From positions 850,381 through 914,380 of the forward strand of contig NZ_KE383864.1 of the NCBI RefSeq assembly GCF_000422505.1: 64,000 nt of DNA. Reading direction: 5' to 3'. The position numbers and the translations under genes are program-made. The stretch comes from Paenibacillus pinihumi DSM 23905 = JCM 16419. GTDB taxonomy: Bacteria; Bacillota; Bacilli; Paenibacillales; Paenibacillaceae. Of this stretch, positions 54,005-62,577 are shown one piece after another (positions within the stretch are counted from its first letter, which is position 1; each line of letters starts with the position of its first letter). The notes beneath the pieces are model-generated. The model was given only the letters and a program-made list of their open reading frames with translations, was not told the DNA's origin and searched no databases.

Positions 54005-55429
54005 TTACGATTTAGGCAAATCACTGAAAATGATTTTTCCAGTCGGAGATCTCGGTAGTCGATCGACCAGAAAAATCTTACTTGGTAATTTCTGCGGGTT
54101 CAGACGTTCCCGGCAATAAGCTAATATTTCTTCTTCCTTTACCTGATCCGATACTGAGACTATAGCAAATACCAAGTCGGAGCCACTTCGATGTTTCCCA
54201 GCATATACGTGCACATCGGTAATAGATTTCATACTCCGCAGAATGGAACTTACTTCAATTGGATTTACTTTTACACCGAATACATTAATCATTTGCTTAA
54301 TTCTTCCCTGAATCAGTATTCGTCCGTCTTCGTCTAGTGAGCCGATGTCTCCGGTAGCAAAACTTCCTTCCTCATCAAATGACCGGTCGATATTTCCATC
54401 GGGGAGCAGATATCCGTCCATCATCGACAAGGTTCTCACCATAATTTCCTGATAAGACTCCTTCTGTGAAATACTGACCTGATTCCCCCCTATTAGATAA
54501 CCAACATTACCTTCAATGAACTTACCGCCATCTCGGTCAATACTAATTTTCCCGGTTTCAGTTGTACCGTAAGCCACTGTGATAGAATAACCAAACTCTT
54601 TATAAAATCGATTGTATAACCCTATCTCAAGCGGCGATCCTGCCGTCAAAATAGTTGAGGGTAGAGACTTCTTTGAAACATTCAATTTCAGCAGCAACTC
54701 CAACATAGGTGGAACAGCAGTTAAAAGGTTAAACTCAATCTTTTCTAGAACCCTCAACAAAGACCGAGGATTAAATTCATCCATTAAAAATAGATTAGAT
54801 GAGGTACATAGTGATAACATAAAAGCGCTTCCAAATCCAAAAGCGTGATTTAATGGTAATGGACACAAAACACTTCCACCATTTGATAGTTTTAAGGCCG
54901 AGCTGATCTGGAGCGCTTCAACTTGAGCAGACTCTCTTGATCGTACACAAAGTTTCAATTCACCTGTAGATCCCGAAGTTGGTTGTATATATACATTAGA
55001 TTTTTTCAATATTCGGCTATCTTCCTGTGTTTGAATAATTATGAAACTGGAAGTATTGTCGTTAAATTTTTTTCGAATGCAACTTTCTTCGTTTTCCAAC
55101 AGTGCATAATCTCGTTCAGACCAACTATCGGTAACTATTGTCTTTAAGCAATATTTTCTCTTCAACTCGAGCCATTCTATTGGTTTCGTTTGATTCGACA
55201 ATAAAATAGGAATTGCTCCAAAACGTTGTAACGAAAAAAAATGAAGAATAAACATCGTACTTGAAGCAATAATTAATGTAACCGGCTCTCCAGGGCGTAT
55301 GCCTGCATCCTTATACTGCCTCGTTATACGACTCATTCTACTGAATACATCCGCTTTTCTCATTACTGTATTATTGCTTAAATCAAATATTCCCCCGTCG
55401 AAATGTTCAAGAATAGTATTAAAATCCAT
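54005..55429 (-). CDS. AMP-forming ligase 2
   Basis: A 474-residue stand-alone adenylating enzyme. VYIQPTSGSTGELKLCVRSR is the P-loop, PLPLNHAFGFG and VAYGTTETGKIS are core motifs, FATGDIGSLDEDGRILIQGR is the hinge, and RSPTGKIIF carries the C-terminal lysine. It is the first gene of the operon. With an aryl amino acid made by the GriI/GriH-like pair, it is the best candidate to activate that acid for carrier protein 3 or for direct amide formation; this is inference. The gene is AT-rich. Confidence 0.9.
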   Translation of the reverse strand: MDFNTILEHFDGGIFDLSNNTVMRKADVFSRMSRITRQYKDAGIRPGEPVTLIIASSTMFILHFFSLQRFGAIPILLSNQTKPIEWLELKRKYCLKTIVTDSWSERDYALLENEESCIRKKFNDNTSSFIIIQTQEDSRILKKSNVYIQPTSGSTGELKLCVRSRESAQVEALQISSALKLSNGGSVLCPLPLNHAFGFGSAFMLSLCTSSNLFLMDEFNPRSLLRVLEKIEFNLLTAVPPMLELLLKLNVSKKSLPSTILTAGSPLEIGLYNRFYKEFGYSITVAYGTTETGKISIDRDGGKFIEGNVGYLIGGNQVSISQKESYQEIMVRTLSMMDGYLLPDGNIDRSFDEEGSFATGDIGSLDEDGRILIQGRIKQMINVFGVKVNPIEVSSILRSMKSITDVHVYAGKHRSGSDLVFAIVSVSDQVKEEEILAYCRERLNPQKLPSKIFLVDRLPRSPTGKIIFSDLPKS

Positions 55430-55886
55430 TCAAACTCACCTTTATCGCAGTCTTTTTTTAATCCAGTAACAATAAATATGGAATTTATAACAATATTAGC
55501 ATAATAATCACGAGTTATTCAATTCAATCTGTATAAGTGGAAAGAATCTTTATTTTGTAGAATTGCTGAATCTATTAATACTTGATTTCTCAAAAAAAGG
55601 AATTCATAACCATTATTATAAAATAAATATAAACTCCTCCCATCTTAGTATAATTAAGCATAAGCAACCTAGAGGCATTGCATCGGTTAGGGTGGTCGAC
55701 TCAGGCCATTGGTCAACGACCTGCTGATAATGCCCTAATTTTTATCAAAATATACCCTAAAGTCGAAATAATTTATATTTTTACGAAATTAAAACAACAA
55801 ACCCTTATCTTGTATTTTTCATGTTTTATAGTTAATATGATATTATCACCAGTATCAATATAGTGATGCTATAAGGAGTGATTCTC
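55430..55886. promoter_or_regulatory. Divergent promoter region of the biosynthetic operon and its regulator
   Basis: About 450 AT-rich bases between the divergent operon and the AraC gene. On the minus strand, TTGAAT and TAATAT boxes 18 bases apart near 55485-55530 are a weak promoter candidate. A short GC-richer island at 55660-55735 stands out but encodes nothing I recognise. AraC-family sites would be expected here; I could not define a convincing repeat. Confidence 0.4.
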
Positions 55887-56648
55887 ATTAAATTTACAAT
55901 ATCCTTTATCATACAAAATGGCTGGATCGCTCCCACTGAATCATTTGCATGCGAAAATAATTGGTTTTTTATTATAGCCCATACACCGCTGACTGTAATC
56001 TGGGATAATTGTAAAGATAGAATTGAGTCTGACGATATTGTAATCGGTTCAAATTTTGACATCATTAATGAGAGTAACCATCAAATGGGACAATTTTGTT
56101 GCATCGTATTTAATCCAAATATAAACATTCCTCCATGGAAACACCCGTCAATCCTCACTAAAAAAAAAAAAACTATCTATTCCATGATCTTACCTTTAGT
56201 AGAAAAAGCAATTAAAAACAATCCTATCCCATCGTCGCTTCAGGAAATAAGTAATAACCTGTTCCGTTTGTTTGAAATGCTTCAGATAGATGAGGCTTTT
56301 AAACCTAAGAATAATAAGAAGATCTCCAACAAAATTGACAATAGACTTATTTTAATAAATAGATATATTAGAAATAATCTAAATAAAAATATAACATTGC
56401 AAGAACTTGCCGATTTGATAGGTTGTAATCCTATTTATTTAAGTAATACTTACTCTAAGGTTTTTAACATTTCACCTATCAGACATTTACAAATAAAGAA
56501 AATTCAAAAAGCGAAACAACTTTTAAAAGAGACTAATCTCAGTATTGCCGATATTTCGTCTAATTTAGGATTTTATTCAATCTCCCATTTCTCGGATCTA
56601 TTCAAAAAACATATCGGAATATCACCAAGCAAATTTAGGAAAATATAA
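55887..56648 (+). CDS. AraC-family transcriptional regulator, probable ATT start
   Basis: About 253 residues. The C-terminal 100 form the double helix-turn-helix of AraC proteins: ITLQELADLIGCNPIYLSN, LSIADISSNLGFYSISHFSD and KKHIGISPSKFRK. The N-terminal 140 are a sensor-like region without a recognised domain. No ATG, and no usable GTG or TTG, fits the ribosome binding site: AAGGAG overlaps the GTG at 55878, while an ATT at 55887 is eight bases after it. A run of 13 A at 56160-56172 encodes KKKK within the gene. It is the only regulator in the cluster. Confidence 0.85.
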   Translation: MKFTISFIIQNGWIAPTESFACENNWFFIIAHTPLTVIWDNCKDRIESDDIVIGSNFDIINESNHQMGQFCCIVFNPNINIPPWKHPSILTKKKKTIYSMILPLVEKAIKNNPIPSSLQEISNNLFRLFEMLQIDEAFKPKNNKKISNKIDNRLILINRYIRNNLNKNITLQELADLIGCNPIYLSNTYSKVFNISPIRHLQIKKIQKAKQLLKETNLSIADISSNLGFYSISHFSDLFKKHIGISPSKFRKI

Positions 56649-56770
56649 AGTTTATAGGAACTAAACATGTATTTTAGCTCCTAGCATTAGATATTAGTGA
56701 AACAAATTAATAGCTAACTTTTCAGCGGAAACTCAGAAGGCTGTTGGAAGAATGAAGCTGAGGGAAGTCC

Positions 56771-56830
56771 AAAAAAAAGAACCGCAAAGGTGACCCGACT
56801 TGAAATCGTACCGCCACCTTCACGGGTTTT
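56771..56830 (-). terminator. Terminator after the UbiD-family gene
   Basis: On the minus strand CCGTGAAGGTG pairs (two mismatches) with CACCTTTGCGG and is followed by TTCTTTTTTTT. It lies about 65 bases past the stop at 56894 and separates it from the AraC gene. Confidence 0.7.
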
Positions 56831-56893
56831 GTCTATCATTTCATATTGCTTTCCTATAACTACATTTAACTCAGGTTCGGATGCATTTCACTA

Positions 56894-58723
56894 TTATAGC
56901 TTGATGCTACCGAGACTCGCTCCCTTGACAAACAAGCGCTCAATGCTTTTCTCTACCGCCGGGTCTGGGACCAATGGCGGCGCATGGTGAGGCTTGATTC
57001 GCGCATCCAGGATCATATTGTCACAAGCCCAATGCTTGTCCTTGTAATAGCTGTTCACACCATGGATATCATGTGAAGGATTGCTGCGCGTAAAGGCGGC
57101 CCACAGGAAATTATTCAGCGTGTCTCCCATGAAGGCAGCGTCATCACACAACACAATGAGCGGGCATGAATGCAGTTCGCCTTTTGATGCAATCGCCTCG
57201 GCAAGCTGCTGGATATTCTGCTGTGCCTTGCCATAGTCTGTGAAAGCCGGGCCCTGAACAGCAACAACACCCGGCATGATGAGGCTCACTGCCTCGAAGC
57301 CGCGCAGTGCTTTAAGCTGCTCCGGTACTTCTTTACACAGTTCCCGTTTCTTGTCGCCGCAGGCCGCGAACACGACTTTACTGCCTGTGTTCAGGCCTGT
57401 ACCGGAGTAGTCCAACGTGTCAATCGTTGTATTCGTATAAAAATGAATATCACGGTGCAAATCCAGCCGCTCCAGAATATACGCCAGGAAATCGATCTCA
57501 TGATGGGAATCCAGCGGCTGGTCTTCTTCTGCGGCTATGAAAAGGAATTTTGCCAGACTGAGCTGTCCTGTTCCCAAAATGCGGTTGGCAAGCGTCAAAA
57601 TCTCCGCCGGCTGCTTGGCCTTCTCATACGGTGTGTACCGCTCGCTGCCGATTGCAAACAAGAGCGGGTGCACACCAGCGGCATCCACAGCATGCACTTC
57701 CTTCACACCCGGTATTTCATGCTTGATTGCATCGCCTGTCAGTTCATGAATGAGCGCACCGAATACGGTATCCTCCTGAGGCGGGCGGCCCACAACCGTA
57801 AACGGCCAGATTGCATTCGGCCGCGCGTACACTTTATGCACCTTCATAACCGGGAACGGATGTGTCAAGCTGTAATAGCCCAAGTGATCGCCAAACGGCC
57901 CTTCGGGCTTCGTATCGTAAGGATGAATTTCGCCTGTGATGACGAAATCCGCATCATTGCTGACACAAAAACCGTCCTGATAGCTATAGCGGAAGCGGCG
58001 CCCCCCGAGAAGTCCGGCAAAGGCCACCTCGCTGAGCCCTTCCGGCAGCGGCATAACAGCAGACAGCGTATGCGCCGGAGGCCCGCCGACAAAGCAGCTG
58101 ACCTTAAGCGGCTCCCCGCGCTTTACTGCCTTGGACTGATGCACCCCGATGCCGCGGTGAATCTGGTAGTGCAACCCAATCTCTTTGTTCATCTCGTAGT
58201 CATTTCCGCTCAGTTGTACGCGGTACATCCCGAGATTGGAATTCATCGGCCCCGGCTTATCGGGGTCCTCGGAATATACTTGAGGCAAGGTCACAAAGGC
58301 GCCTCCGTCCATTGGCCAGTGGTGGATGAGCGGCAGATCGGAAATCTGAATTTCCTGCATCGCTGACGCGCCTCCCTGCGACTTCATAGGCAGCGCCTTC
58401 CATGCCCCAAGCGCTGTATCTACATGCTTAAACGGCTGCTTCATGGCCTTGATCGGATCATTGCGCAGAGCGACGACATTTGTAGCAAGGTCCCAGGTCT
58501 GCCGGAAAATAAAGCGGCTTCGTTCCATCGTCCCGAACAGATTCGATACTGCGCGGAACTTTGACCCTTTTACATTTTCAAATAGTAAAGCAGGTCCACC
58601 CGCCTCATATACCTTCAGGTGAATAGCTGCCATTTCCAAATAAGGGTCCACTTCCTCACGGATGCGGATCAGATGCCCATTCCTCTCCAAATCAATGACG
58701 CATTGTTCCAAATTTTCATACAT
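56894..58723 (-). CDS. UbiD-family prenylated-FMN decarboxylase
   Basis: A 609-residue UbiD protein of the long menaquinone-type class. YRVQLSGNDYEMNKEIGLHY, VSCFVGGPPAHTLSAVMPLP, GEIHPYDTKPEGPFGDHLGYY (with the E-(R)-E type acids) and VVGRPPQEDT are family landmarks; the ~100-residue C-terminal extension is typical of the large members. It decarboxylates an aromatic or enoic acid using prenylated FMN, possibly in quinone synthesis. No UbiX is adjacent. The ATG at 58723 follows GGGGGAATC. I treat it as flanking the cluster, not part of it. Confidence 0.87.
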   Translation of the reverse strand: MYENLEQCVIDLERNGHLIRIREEVDPYLEMAAIHLKVYEAGGPALLFENVKGSKFRAVSNLFGTMERSRFIFRQTWDLATNVVALRNDPIKAMKQPFKHVDTALGAWKALPMKSQGGASAMQEIQISDLPLIHHWPMDGGAFVTLPQVYSEDPDKPGPMNSNLGMYRVQLSGNDYEMNKEIGLHYQIHRGIGVHQSKAVKRGEPLKVSCFVGGPPAHTLSAVMPLPEGLSEVAFAGLLGGRRFRYSYQDGFCVSNDADFVITGEIHPYDTKPEGPFGDHLGYYSLTHPFPVMKVHKVYARPNAIWPFTVVGRPPQEDTVFGALIHELTGDAIKHEIPGVKEVHAVDAAGVHPLLFAIGSERYTPYEKAKQPAEILTLANRILGTGQLSLAKFLFIAAEEDQPLDSHHEIDFLAYILERLDLHRDIHFYTNTTIDTLDYSGTGLNTGSKVVFAACGDKKRELCKEVPEQLKALRGFEAVSLIMPGVVAVQGPAFTDYGKAQQNIQQLAEAIASKGELHSCPLIVLCDDAAFMGDTLNNFLWAAFTRSNPSHDIHGVNSYYKDKHWACDNMILDARIKPHHAPPLVPDPAVEKSIERLFVKGASLGSIKL

Positions 58724-58904
58724 GAATTGATTCCCCCATCGTAATCCCAAACATTCTATGTTCTATTATGCAGCTTTTGTCTGGTGAAAGACAAGGAATA
58801 GGGGGGATTGGTCAAAGAACGTACACTTCTTGGCATGATGAACAAGGCTGATCCTTCGTTTCACCCCAGCCTTTAGCTTTTGCTGCTGGTTTACCATTCT
58901 TTCC

Positions 58905-59687
58905 TTATCTTAGTCCCTTTCTATTTAACTGAAATTGTCCTCCCCATACTTTAACCGTGTATTCTCTTTTGCCGCCGGCATAAGTCAAATGGTTTCCGTT
59001 GGAAACCAAGGGAAACTCACTTTTGATGCCACCTGGCGTTTTTTTAACATGGATGTTGAAGCCATCATTTTCCGGTATGGAGACCGTGATCCTGGCTGAC
59101 GTGGAAACAGAATGAATCTGCTCAGGGACACTCAGAGAATTGATTGCCGCCCTTCCTCCGGTGAATCTGGATTCTATACTTTGATATTTTCCGTTCAATT
59201 CTGCAGTTGATGATGTGGATCGGATACACATTTGCCTGGCATTCAGACTAGTCCCTATTACCTTCGAACCTGTGATATGCAAATCCAGTTCTCCCAGTTC
59301 ACCTGACACATTCGCACGGCCGGAAGTAATCCGGCATTTACAGGACTCCGCGTGGAGTCCTGCAACGCTTAATTCTCCGCCTGTAAGCTTAATGATTATG
59401 GAGTTCAAACGTTTCTCGGGAAGGTACACTTCCAGCGTGGTTCGGCTCATGTTGAACCCGATATTCAGAAATCGCTTCCTTCCATCTGCTATAAGCAGCT
59501 CCTGGCCTTTCTCCTCCACGTAAAAAAGCTTGGATGCAGGAAAGCGGTCCGTTGTTTTTTGCACAATGCGAAGCTCATCTTGTCCGCTTGGTAAAATACA
59601 CAATTGACTCGCAAACCAATCGATGGTGATGTCAGAAATCAAGCCATTGACAACCAGTTCTTTACGTATCGTCAAGCCGCTAGCCAT
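58905..59687 (-). CDS. DUF4097-like beta-helical protein
   Basis: A 260-residue protein made of short repeated beta strands: KLTGGELSVAGLHAES, TSGRANVSGELGELDLHITG and RFTGGRAAINSLS. This resembles DUF4097/DUF2807 'adhesin-like' domains. No signal peptide or TM segment is seen. The ATG at 59687 overlaps the TetR stop by eight bases, so the two are co-transcribed and the protein is probably under TetR control. Its function is unknown. Confidence 0.7.
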   Translation of the reverse strand: MASGLTIRKELVVNGLISDITIDWFASQLCILPSGQDELRIVQKTTDRFPASKLFYVEEKGQELLIADGRKRFLNIGFNMSRTTLEVYLPEKRLNSIIIKLTGGELSVAGLHAESCKCRITSGRANVSGELGELDLHITGSKVIGTSLNARQMCIRSTSSTAELNGKYQSIESRFTGGRAAINSLSVPEQIHSVSTSARITVSIPENDGFNIHVKKTPGGIKSEFPLVSNGNHLTYAGGKREYTVKVWGGQFQLNRKGLR

Positions 59688-60339
59688 TCTTGTTGTACGC
59701 TCCTGTATCGGAATGCCTGTCGGCAATTTTCTGAATGAGTGAATCATTTACAATATCAACACCGAGGGTTCTCATCATGTGCTGCAAAAATCGCAGCCGG
59801 CTCACTGTGCTCTCCCGTGTTCGGTTAAATAGGAATGGATTGATCCAAATATTGACGAGCAGCATAAAGACTTCCGCGCACTCAGCTGGAAATTCGGTCG
59901 TGAGCGATCCGTCTTTTGTACCGTCTATAATCAATTGTGCAATCGTCGGAGCATTTCTATTTACACTTTCCTGAATGCCCGTAACGACGAATTGCGGGTT
60001 TTTGATTTGTGTAACAAGAACTTTATCCATGGAATGCAATTCATCATCGACAATCAGCACTTCCAAAATATAAACCAGCTTCTCCCTGGCATTCGCTGCC
60101 TTCGAACGCTTAATCAAGTTATCCAGCACTCTTGCCGCATGATTAAACTGTTGTTCCATAACTGCAGCCAGGATGTCCTCTTTCGAACTGAAGTGATGAT
60201 AGATTGCACCTTTGGACATTCCCAGCTCATTTATGATATCCTGCAAACTGGTTTTATCAAATCCATTTTCAGTAAACAGCCTGGCTGAGACTTGCAAAAT
60301 CATTTCAAGTGTCTGCTCCGGGTACTTGTTTCTTGCCAT
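59680..60339 (-). CDS. TetR-family regulator
   Basis: A 219-residue TetR protein. The N-terminal HTH runs LFTENGFDKTSLQDIINELGMSK with GAIYHHFSSKEDIL. The ligand-binding half resembles the TetR_C_13/YcfQ-like type. AAAGGAGG precedes the ATG. A perfect palindrome ATACCGACGGTCGGTAT lies just upstream of the ribosome binding site, so the gene is probably autoregulated along with its DUF4097 neighbour. Confidence 0.92.
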   Translation of the reverse strand: MARNKYPEQTLEMILQVSARLFTENGFDKTSLQDIINELGMSKGAIYHHFSSKEDILAAVMEQQFNHAARVLDNLIKRSKAANAREKLVYILEVLIVDDELHSMDKVLVTQIKNPQFVVTGIQESVNRNAPTIAQLIIDGTKDGSLTTEFPAECAEVFMLLVNIWINPFLFNRTRESTVSRLRFLQHMMRTLGVDIVNDSLIQKIADRHSDTGAYNKNG

Positions 60340-60355
60340 AAGAAACCTCCTTTAC

Positions 60356-60372
60356 ATACCGACGGTCGGTAT
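60356..60372. promoter_or_regulatory. Palindromic operator for the TetR regulator
   Basis: ATACCGACGGTCGGTAT is a perfect 17-base palindrome (8-base arms around a central G), centred about 25 bases before the TetR start. The ACCGACGGTCGGT core is a common TetR-family site (as for AcrR/FadR-type proteins), which supports direct autoregulation. Confidence 0.85.
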
Positions 60373-60435
60373 TTATCATAACTAAAAAAGCTGAATTTTG
60401 TCAAGATAAGGAAATATCGTTATTGCGTGATAAAA

Positions 60436-60786
60436 CTAAATACGATTTAATCTGTCATTGCGCTCCCTAAAGGACACCCACTTCAAGTACCGCCGCAATC
60501 CAATAAAGCTGATCCAGGCAATCCCTAACAAAACCCCGCTGAGGAGAAGCGCGGCTGGCAAACTTAGCAGCTTGGGAATTTCATAGCCGTTAGCGATCCC
60601 CATTCGAACCCAGTCGACCCCAAACGTACGCAGTACGCCACCAGCTACCGCAATGAACGCGCAGATTGTGAAGCCCACGGAGATAACACTAAGAATGGGT
60701 ACCACGAACATGCCTATCAAACCTGATGAACAGTAAAACCAAGCCTTGCGGAGAAACAACCTTGAATTTCTCGAATGTGTGGCCAT
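60436..60786 (-). CDS. Small integral membrane protein, unknown function
   Basis: A 116-residue protein with a basic N-terminus and about three TM segments (LIGMFVVPILSVISVGFTI, CAFIAVAGGV and LLSLPAALLLSGVLLGIAWI). It ends in a basic tail, RRYLKWVSFRERNDRLNRI. It may be a DUF1700- or sensor-like membrane protein, but I do not recognise a family. AGGAGGGCTTAG precedes the ATG. It lies upstream of the TetR gene, with the TetR operator between them. Confidence 0.6.
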   Translation of the reverse strand: MATHSRNSRLFLRKAWFYCSSGLIGMFVVPILSVISVGFTICAFIAVAGGVLRTFGVDWVRMGIANGYEIPKLLSLPAALLLSGVLLGIAWISFIGLRRYLKWVSFRERNDRLNRI

Positions 60787-60824
60787 CTAAGCCCTCCTAA
60801 AATTTCCACCCTTATTGGAGTAGA

Positions 60825-60884
60825 TCAGTGAATCAGCGAGCCATGCCCATTGCGTATTCTTTTTTTATGTTTCAATTCGAGCAA
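60825..60884 (-). CDS. Possible 19-residue leader peptide
   Basis: A TTG-started frame (MLELKHKKRIRNGHGSLIH) lies six bases after a perfect AAAGGAGG, 38 bases before the membrane protein gene. The peptide is basic and has no hydrophobic part. The ribosome binding site is stronger than those of most genes here, so translation is plausible; the role could be translational coupling of the membrane protein. The rest of the 60787-61103 gap shows only AT-rich promoter-like sequence. Confidence 0.35.
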   Translation of the reverse strand: MLELKHKKRIRNGHGSLIH

Positions 60885-61103
60885 ATACAACCTCCTTTCT
60901 TACCGCTATAATACTACACGCATTCCTTTTTATACCACTATTAATTCTTCTGCTCTCGAAGCTTGCTTTTCTGACCTTCGTATAAGATTCCAATTTTTAA
61001 TCTGGATACAACGAAAAAGATCGAAATCATAGGCAATACGTCGCCTGAATTCGACCTTCGCTCCGCTTGAAGAGTCATGCAATGCCCTGAACAGAAAAGA
61101 GGC

Positions 61104-61805
61104 TTAACCTTTTGTCTTGTAAAACTCATGATAAAGCTTCATCAGCGCCCGCTTCTCAATCCTTGAAACATAGCTCCTGCTAATGCCAAGCTCCTTCGCA
61201 ATTTCCCGCTGCGTGCGTTCCTCTCCTCCAGCTTCCAGGCCAAAGCGCCCGACGACAACTTCCTTCTCCCGGTCATCCAAAATATCGAGATTTTTATAAA
61301 TTTTACTCTTTTCAATCTTGAGTTGTACTTTGTCTACTACATCATCAGCCTCTGTACCCAGAATATCGATTAGGGTAATTTCATTTCCTTCTTTATCTGT
61401 ACCAATGGGATCATGAAGTGAGACGTCCTTGCGTGTCTTCTTCAGCGACCGAAGATGCATAAGTATTTCGTTTTCTATACAACGGGCCGCAAAGGTAGCC
61501 AGCTTGGTTCCTTTCCCGGCCTGATAGCTTTCAATCGCCTTAATCAGACCAATTGTTCCGATGGAGATCAAATCCTCCAAATCCTCGCCGGTATTGTCGA
61601 ATTTTTTGACAATGTGAGCAACAAGCCGAAGGTTATGCTCGATCAGCAAATTACGGGAATGCTGATTGCCTTCGGCAAACAGCTTCAGATGCTTCGCTTC
61701 CTCTTCCTCTTGCAACGGCTGTGGAAATGCATTGTTTTTGACATACGAAACAAGCAGCGACAGTTGCTTGATAAACATGGCAATTGCCGCGAACAATCCT
61801 GGCAT
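61104..61805 (-). CDS. sigK: Sporulation sigma factor K (pro-sigma K)
   Basis: A 233-residue sigma-70 family protein. The short N-terminal hydrophobic pro-sequence ([18 protein letters not shown]) is what SpoIVFB cleaves; region 2 contains [12 protein letters not shown] and [16 protein letters not shown], and region 4 [21 protein letters not shown]. It directs late mother-cell transcription. The gene is continuous here, not split by a skin-type prophage. It is the clearest sign that the host forms endospores. Confidence 0.96.
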   Translation of the reverse strand: MPGLFAAIAMFIKQLSLLVSYVKNNAFPQPLQEEEEAKHLKLFAEGNQHSRNLLIEHNLRLVAHIVKKFDNTGEDLEDLISIGTIGLIKAIESYQAGKGTKLATFAARCIENEILMHLRSLKKTRKDVSLHDPIGTDKEGNEITLIDILGTEADDVVDKVQLKIEKSKIYKNLDILDDREKEVVVGRFGLEAGGEERTQREIAKELGISRSYVSRIEKRALMKLYHEFYKTKG

Positions 61806-61979
61806 GAATCGGCCACCTCCACGCTGTATTACCTGTCCGGGGTCATTCCCTTATCCAGGCGAACATTGAAGTCTGTTCTTAAGTGTATGTGGGTATGCGC
61901 CCATTCGTGCCTGTACGTCAGCAGATTGCGACAATTCGTTATGCCGGGTCTGTCCAACCAATAAACTGCTGCCAGAGAA

Positions 61980-62540
61980 TCATTTTATTGCAGCTATTGA
62001 GAGCCACTGCGGCAATGCCGCCAAAGGGTTAACTTTCCAATCGCACAGCATCGCAAGCTCCTCCCCTGTCCGTTTGTCCTCTTCAGTAGAGGAGTCATCG
62101 ACCCAAAATGCCCCGTCCTCTGCATACATTTCCTCCATGTGTTAAGCCTGATAAGGCCAGCGCATTTGTTAAATCTTGAATACGCCACTTATAAGTTGGC
62201 GGCTCTCCGAAAGGACCTGTAGCATCATAGGGTTTCACGGCAATTAATTGTTCCGTATTCGAACTTAAAGGCCGCATAAACGGGTGAATATCAAACATGA
62301 TATACCTTCCTCCAGTTTTAAGCACCCTGCTTATATTTTGATACATGGCATTCAAATCATTAATCCAAACATGCACACCATTCGAGGTGTATACCAGGTC
62401 GTAGGCATCACTTTGTATTTGTCCCAGCTGCATCGTATTCTCGCAGACAAATTCAATATAATTCTCCCTGTGATCCATTTTCGAACTGTTCACACTCTAG
62501 TGAATTTGTCCAAAGCCAAAGCTCTGATTACAAGCAAACA
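61980..62540 (-). pseudogene. Decayed SAM-dependent methyltransferase
   Basis: The central part reads as a class I methyltransferase (YDLVYTSNGVHVWINDLNAM and RVLKTGGRYIMFDIHPF), starting near 62493. The SAM-binding N-terminus is missing or shifted: hints of it (RALALDKF) lie in another frame up to about 62540. After about 62145 the frame shifts again; the C-terminal part (MEEMYAEDGAFWVDDSS to a stop at 61980) matches methyltransferase tails. Two frameshifts make it a pseudogene. Confidence 0.7.
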
Positions 62541-62577
62541 TAGAGGTTTATATTTTTGACAAATAGTCGGGTTTAAT

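Noticed and set aside
55678-55863. 61-codon open frame in the divergent promoter region as a gene
   Set aside because: No ribosome binding site and low-complexity hydrophobic content; no family resemblance.
56894-58723. UbiD-family decarboxylase as part of the biosynthetic cluster
   Set aside because: It is separated by the AraC gene and a terminator, has flank-like base composition and fits housekeeping quinone metabolism.
61104-61805. sigK interrupted by a skin-type element
   Set aside because: The reading frame is continuous from pro-sequence to region 4.
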